64,000 bases of DNA, from the NCBI GenBank assembly GCA_016786865.1, contig JAEUVE010000011.1, forward strand, positions 281,426-345,425. Reading direction: 5' to 3'. Below the pieces are notes generated by a model that was not told where the DNA came from, made no database searches, and worked only from the letters and a program-made list of their open reading frames with translations. The translations under genes and the position numbers were made by a program. This document shows positions 62,473 to 64,000 of this stretch, piece by piece. Source of the DNA: Sediminibacterium sp. GTDB lineage: Bacteria > Bacteroidota > Bacteroidia > Chitinophagales > Chitinophagaceae. Within the stretch, counting starts at the first letter, position 1. Each line of letters begins with the position of its first letter.

Positions 62473-63113
62473 TTTACTCCATTTATTATTTTAGAACGAT
62501 TGATTTCCATCTGCTCTCCCAAACGTTGTACAGCCAGTAAACCCATATCTTCACTAAAAGAGCAGGTAAATGAATACTTATTTTGAACATCCGCATATAA
62601 CCCGTCAATCCGTTTCAGCCTTTCATCATCCTTCATTTCCAATTCACCTGATGTTGTAACCAGTATTAATTCTTCCACTGTTTTTATACATTCATCCAAA
62701 AGGGTGTCAAATACCTGTTTGCAATAATTCAGTTCAGCTTCAGTAAATTGTTTTGTTTCCCTGATTTGCGTAAGAACAAGTTTTGTTTGTTTGATGATTT
62801 TTACCTGGTAAGCAATTATATCCGCCACTTTAGCATACCGGTGGATGCCAGGATTTACATTTTTGAGCCGGTTAAAGAAATCCCGGTGCAGGTTGAGATC
62901 CCCGTTTTTTATGTTATGAATAGTATTAATCCCACCGGTTACAATGTTGTACCCTTTTTTGGCATAGCCGAGATAAACTTGTAGGGCCGCAATTTGTTGA
63001 ATCAGGTATTTTTTTTGAGTGGATTGCTGGTTAGTCCATTCGTCGAAAGTTTGAGCAGTCACAGAGCTTATCCATAAAGCAGCAAAAGCTAGTGTCAATA
63101 TAATCTTTTTCAT
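62469..63113 (-). CDS. TraI-like conjugative transposon protein, copy 2
   Basis: 214 residues, signal peptide 1-20 (ending VTAQ). Same layout as its neighbour: helical body, RVNPGIHRYAKVADIIAYQVKI-like centre, then MKDDERLKRIDGLYADVQNKYSFTCSF. The two copies share motifs such as KVADII/RIADII with YQ, DERL and NF-type ends but differ widely elsewhere, so the duplication is old. It is first in the tra run visible here; traE/traG-like genes would be expected further right but are interrupted by other genes. Confidence 0.7.
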   Translation of the reverse strand: MKKIILTLAFAALWISSVTAQTFDEWTNQQSTQKKYLIQQIAALQVYLGYAKKGYNIVTGGINTIHNIKNGDLNLHRDFFNRLKNVNPGIHRYAKVADIIAYQVKIIKQTKLVLTQIRETKQFTEAELNYCKQVFDTLLDECIKTVEELILVTTSGELEMKDDERLKRIDGLYADVQNKYSFTCSFSEDMGLLAVQRLGEQMEINRSKIINGVK

Positions 63114-63247
63114 ACTTCACAATTTTTAATCTTCATGCTATTACAAAATAGCTTCCACTTTTTATTGTGAACTGGTAGCTGAGATAGGACTACCTATGGC
63201 AATACCGTTGTGAAGATATTTTGGCAGATAGCACTTTCGCAGAAACA

Positions 63248-63260
63248 ACGTATTTTACGT
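63248..63260. promoter_or_regulatory. Inverted repeat upstream of the LytTR-type gene
   Basis: ACGTA-TTT-TACGT lies 69 bases before the LytTR-type gene and 135 bases before the divergent traI-like genes. It could be an operator for either side. Inference from symmetry only. Confidence 0.3.
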
Positions 63261-63328
63261 AAAGCTGAATCCTACTTCAGCACATTTAATAAATATATTT
63301 AAAATCGCTTACGCCAAATGAAAGATGT

Positions 63329-63895
63329 ATGAAGCCTAAAGATGAACTGATAACAAAACTGAAAAGAGAAAATAGAGAACTAAAGAAAGAAAATGAATAC
63401 TTTAAATCCCCACTTTTTATGTGGGATATATGTCAAGTAGTCAAAGAAGAATATTCAATTTTGCTAAGCCCACCAAAAATTAAATTACATACTACCAAGA
63501 ATCAAAAAGCCTGTTCTTTTGAGATAAACATAAATGACATCATCTGTGTTTTATCTAGTGGCAAGACTAAATGGGTTTATTTTAAAGAACCGCAGTTTAG
63601 CTTAACTGGTATAAGGCATACTTCAGACAAATTAAGTTTTACGGGGAGCCTGAATAATTTTTGTAATAGCTTCGACAAGCCTGGTATTCATTTATGTCAA
63701 ATATCAAAGTCTGTTATAGTAAATATTTTTTATTATTACTTAGATCGTAAAACACTAAGATTAATTAACCCACATAATAACAAGCGAGGAAACTGTGATG
63801 AATTATCTATAAGTCAGGAATATCTTGAAGCATTTCTAAACCGGAAATCGGCTGTTAAAAATATGCTGAGTTCAACTGATAAGTGCAATTTTTAA
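63329..63895 (+). CDS. Orphan LytTR-type DNA-binding protein with N-terminal coiled coil
   Basis: 188 residues without receiver domain. Residues 5-25 form a coiled coil (ELITKLKRENRELKKENEY); residues about 65-170 fit a LytTR fold (FEININDIICVLSSGKTKWVYF, FTGSLNNFCNSF, HLCQISKSVIVNIFYYYLDRKTLRLI). By family knowledge such orphan LytTR proteins are transcription regulators in Bacteroidota. It is divergent from the traI-like genes and closed by a strong terminator, so it could regulate transfer. Base use is AT-rich like the rest of the element. Confidence 0.75.
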   Translation: MKPKDELITKLKRENRELKKENEYFKSPLFMWDICQVVKEEYSILLSPPKIKLHTTKNQKACSFEININDIICVLSSGKTKWVYFKEPQFSLTGIRHTSDKLSFTGSLNNFCNSFDKPGIHLCQISKSVIVNIFYYYLDRKTLRLINPHNNKRGNCDELSISQEYLEAFLNRKSAVKNMLSSTDKCNF

Positions 63896-63896
63896 A

Positions 63897-63935
63897 CAAA
63901 AGGCAAAAAAGCTTTTGAGGGCTTTTTGCCTTTTG
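63897..63935 (+). terminator. Intrinsic terminator after the LytTR-type gene
   Basis: CAAAAGGCAAAAAAGC (63897-63912) pairs with GCTTTTTGCCTTTTG (63921-63935) with one bulged A and loop TTTTGAGG. It starts two bases after the stop codon. Confidence 0.85.
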
Positions 63936-63963
63936 ACCAAGTAGTGCGACCTTTTGGTTGCTT

Positions 63964-64000
63964 ATGACAAAAAATTACACTCAACTCAGTTTGGTACAAA
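63964..64000 (+). CDS. Probable IS30-family transposase, N-terminal 12 residues (cut by window end)
   Basis: ATG 63964 opens MTKNYTQLSLVQ, which resembles the first residues of IS30-family transposases (typically YxxLTxxQRYxIxxLL). Only 12 codons are visible, so this is tentative. If correct, an insertion sequence begins at about 63936-63963, right after the LytTR terminator. Confidence 0.35.
   Translation, partial: MTKNYTQLSLVQ

Noticed and set aside
1..64000. tRNA, rRNA, tmRNA, riboswitch or origin of replication
   Set aside because: I scanned intergenic regions by eye for conserved arms and typical leader structures and found none convincing; a covariance-model search would be the decisive test.

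Overview
The window looks like a chromosome segment of a Bacteroidota, most likely Chitinophagaceae-like (inference from gene content, no marker gene search). The signs are many -7 promoter elements of the TAnnTTTG type, an IPExxxVDY-family protein, Reg_prop sensor kinase with LytTR regulator, carboxypeptidase-regulatory-like and Big_5 lipoproteins, Bacteroidota-type tra genes, frequent TTG starts and very tight gene packing with several convergent pairs that touch or overlap. No rRNA, tRNA or CRISPR array was recognised.

Positions 1-53200 are ordinary chromosome. 1-9115: the tail of a 2-oxoglutarate/Fe(II) oxygenase, a ChrA-type transporter, an orphan ParA ATPase with an esterase-like protein, an RND efflux adaptor/pump pair and pdxH. 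9139-19000 (mostly minus): a four-PAS hybrid kinase, a C-terminal transketolase half, a striking GH18-deacetylase-GT2 fusion, and a CarB protein that ends at the boundary of its first half. 19083-26291: Bcp peroxidase, GAF kinase, FeoB, M28 peptidase, IPExxxVDY protein, SelD. 26553-30337: LytS-like propeller kinase with its LytTR regulator. 30345-36630: BirA, then a plus-strand run of rsfS, ftsH, LUD, AIG2, LpxH-like phosphoesterase and MscS. 36631-51234: MerR, 3-hydroxyacyl-CoA dehydrogenase, Big_5 lipoprotein, UvrD-type helicase-nuclease, SRPBCC, GHL10-type hydrolase, MarR, radical SAM, VanZ, hybrid kinase, gcvH and serS.

At about 53200 the reading frame of an S9 peptidase stops abruptly and the sequence changes to visibly more AT-rich DNA carrying a Bacteroidota conjugative transposon: an excisionase-like HTH protein, a winged-helix-like protein, two uncharacterised element proteins, then traN, traM, a traL-like gene, traK, traJ and two tandem traI-like genes (all minus), with three plus-strand cargo genes (an unknown Trp/Asn-rich ORF, a beta-barrel protein and a LytTR-type regulator) and the start of a probable IS30 transposase at the window end. 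The simplest reading is that the element inserted into the peptidase gene; the right end, integrase, traG/relaxase and the missing 5' part of the peptidase would lie beyond 64000.

The points I find most worth checking are the insertion junction, the three-domain polysaccharide fusion enzyme, the split CarB, a candidate small RNA with a sigma-54-like promoter at 46680-46783, and the tandem TraI-like genes with oppositely oriented cargo inside the transfer region.
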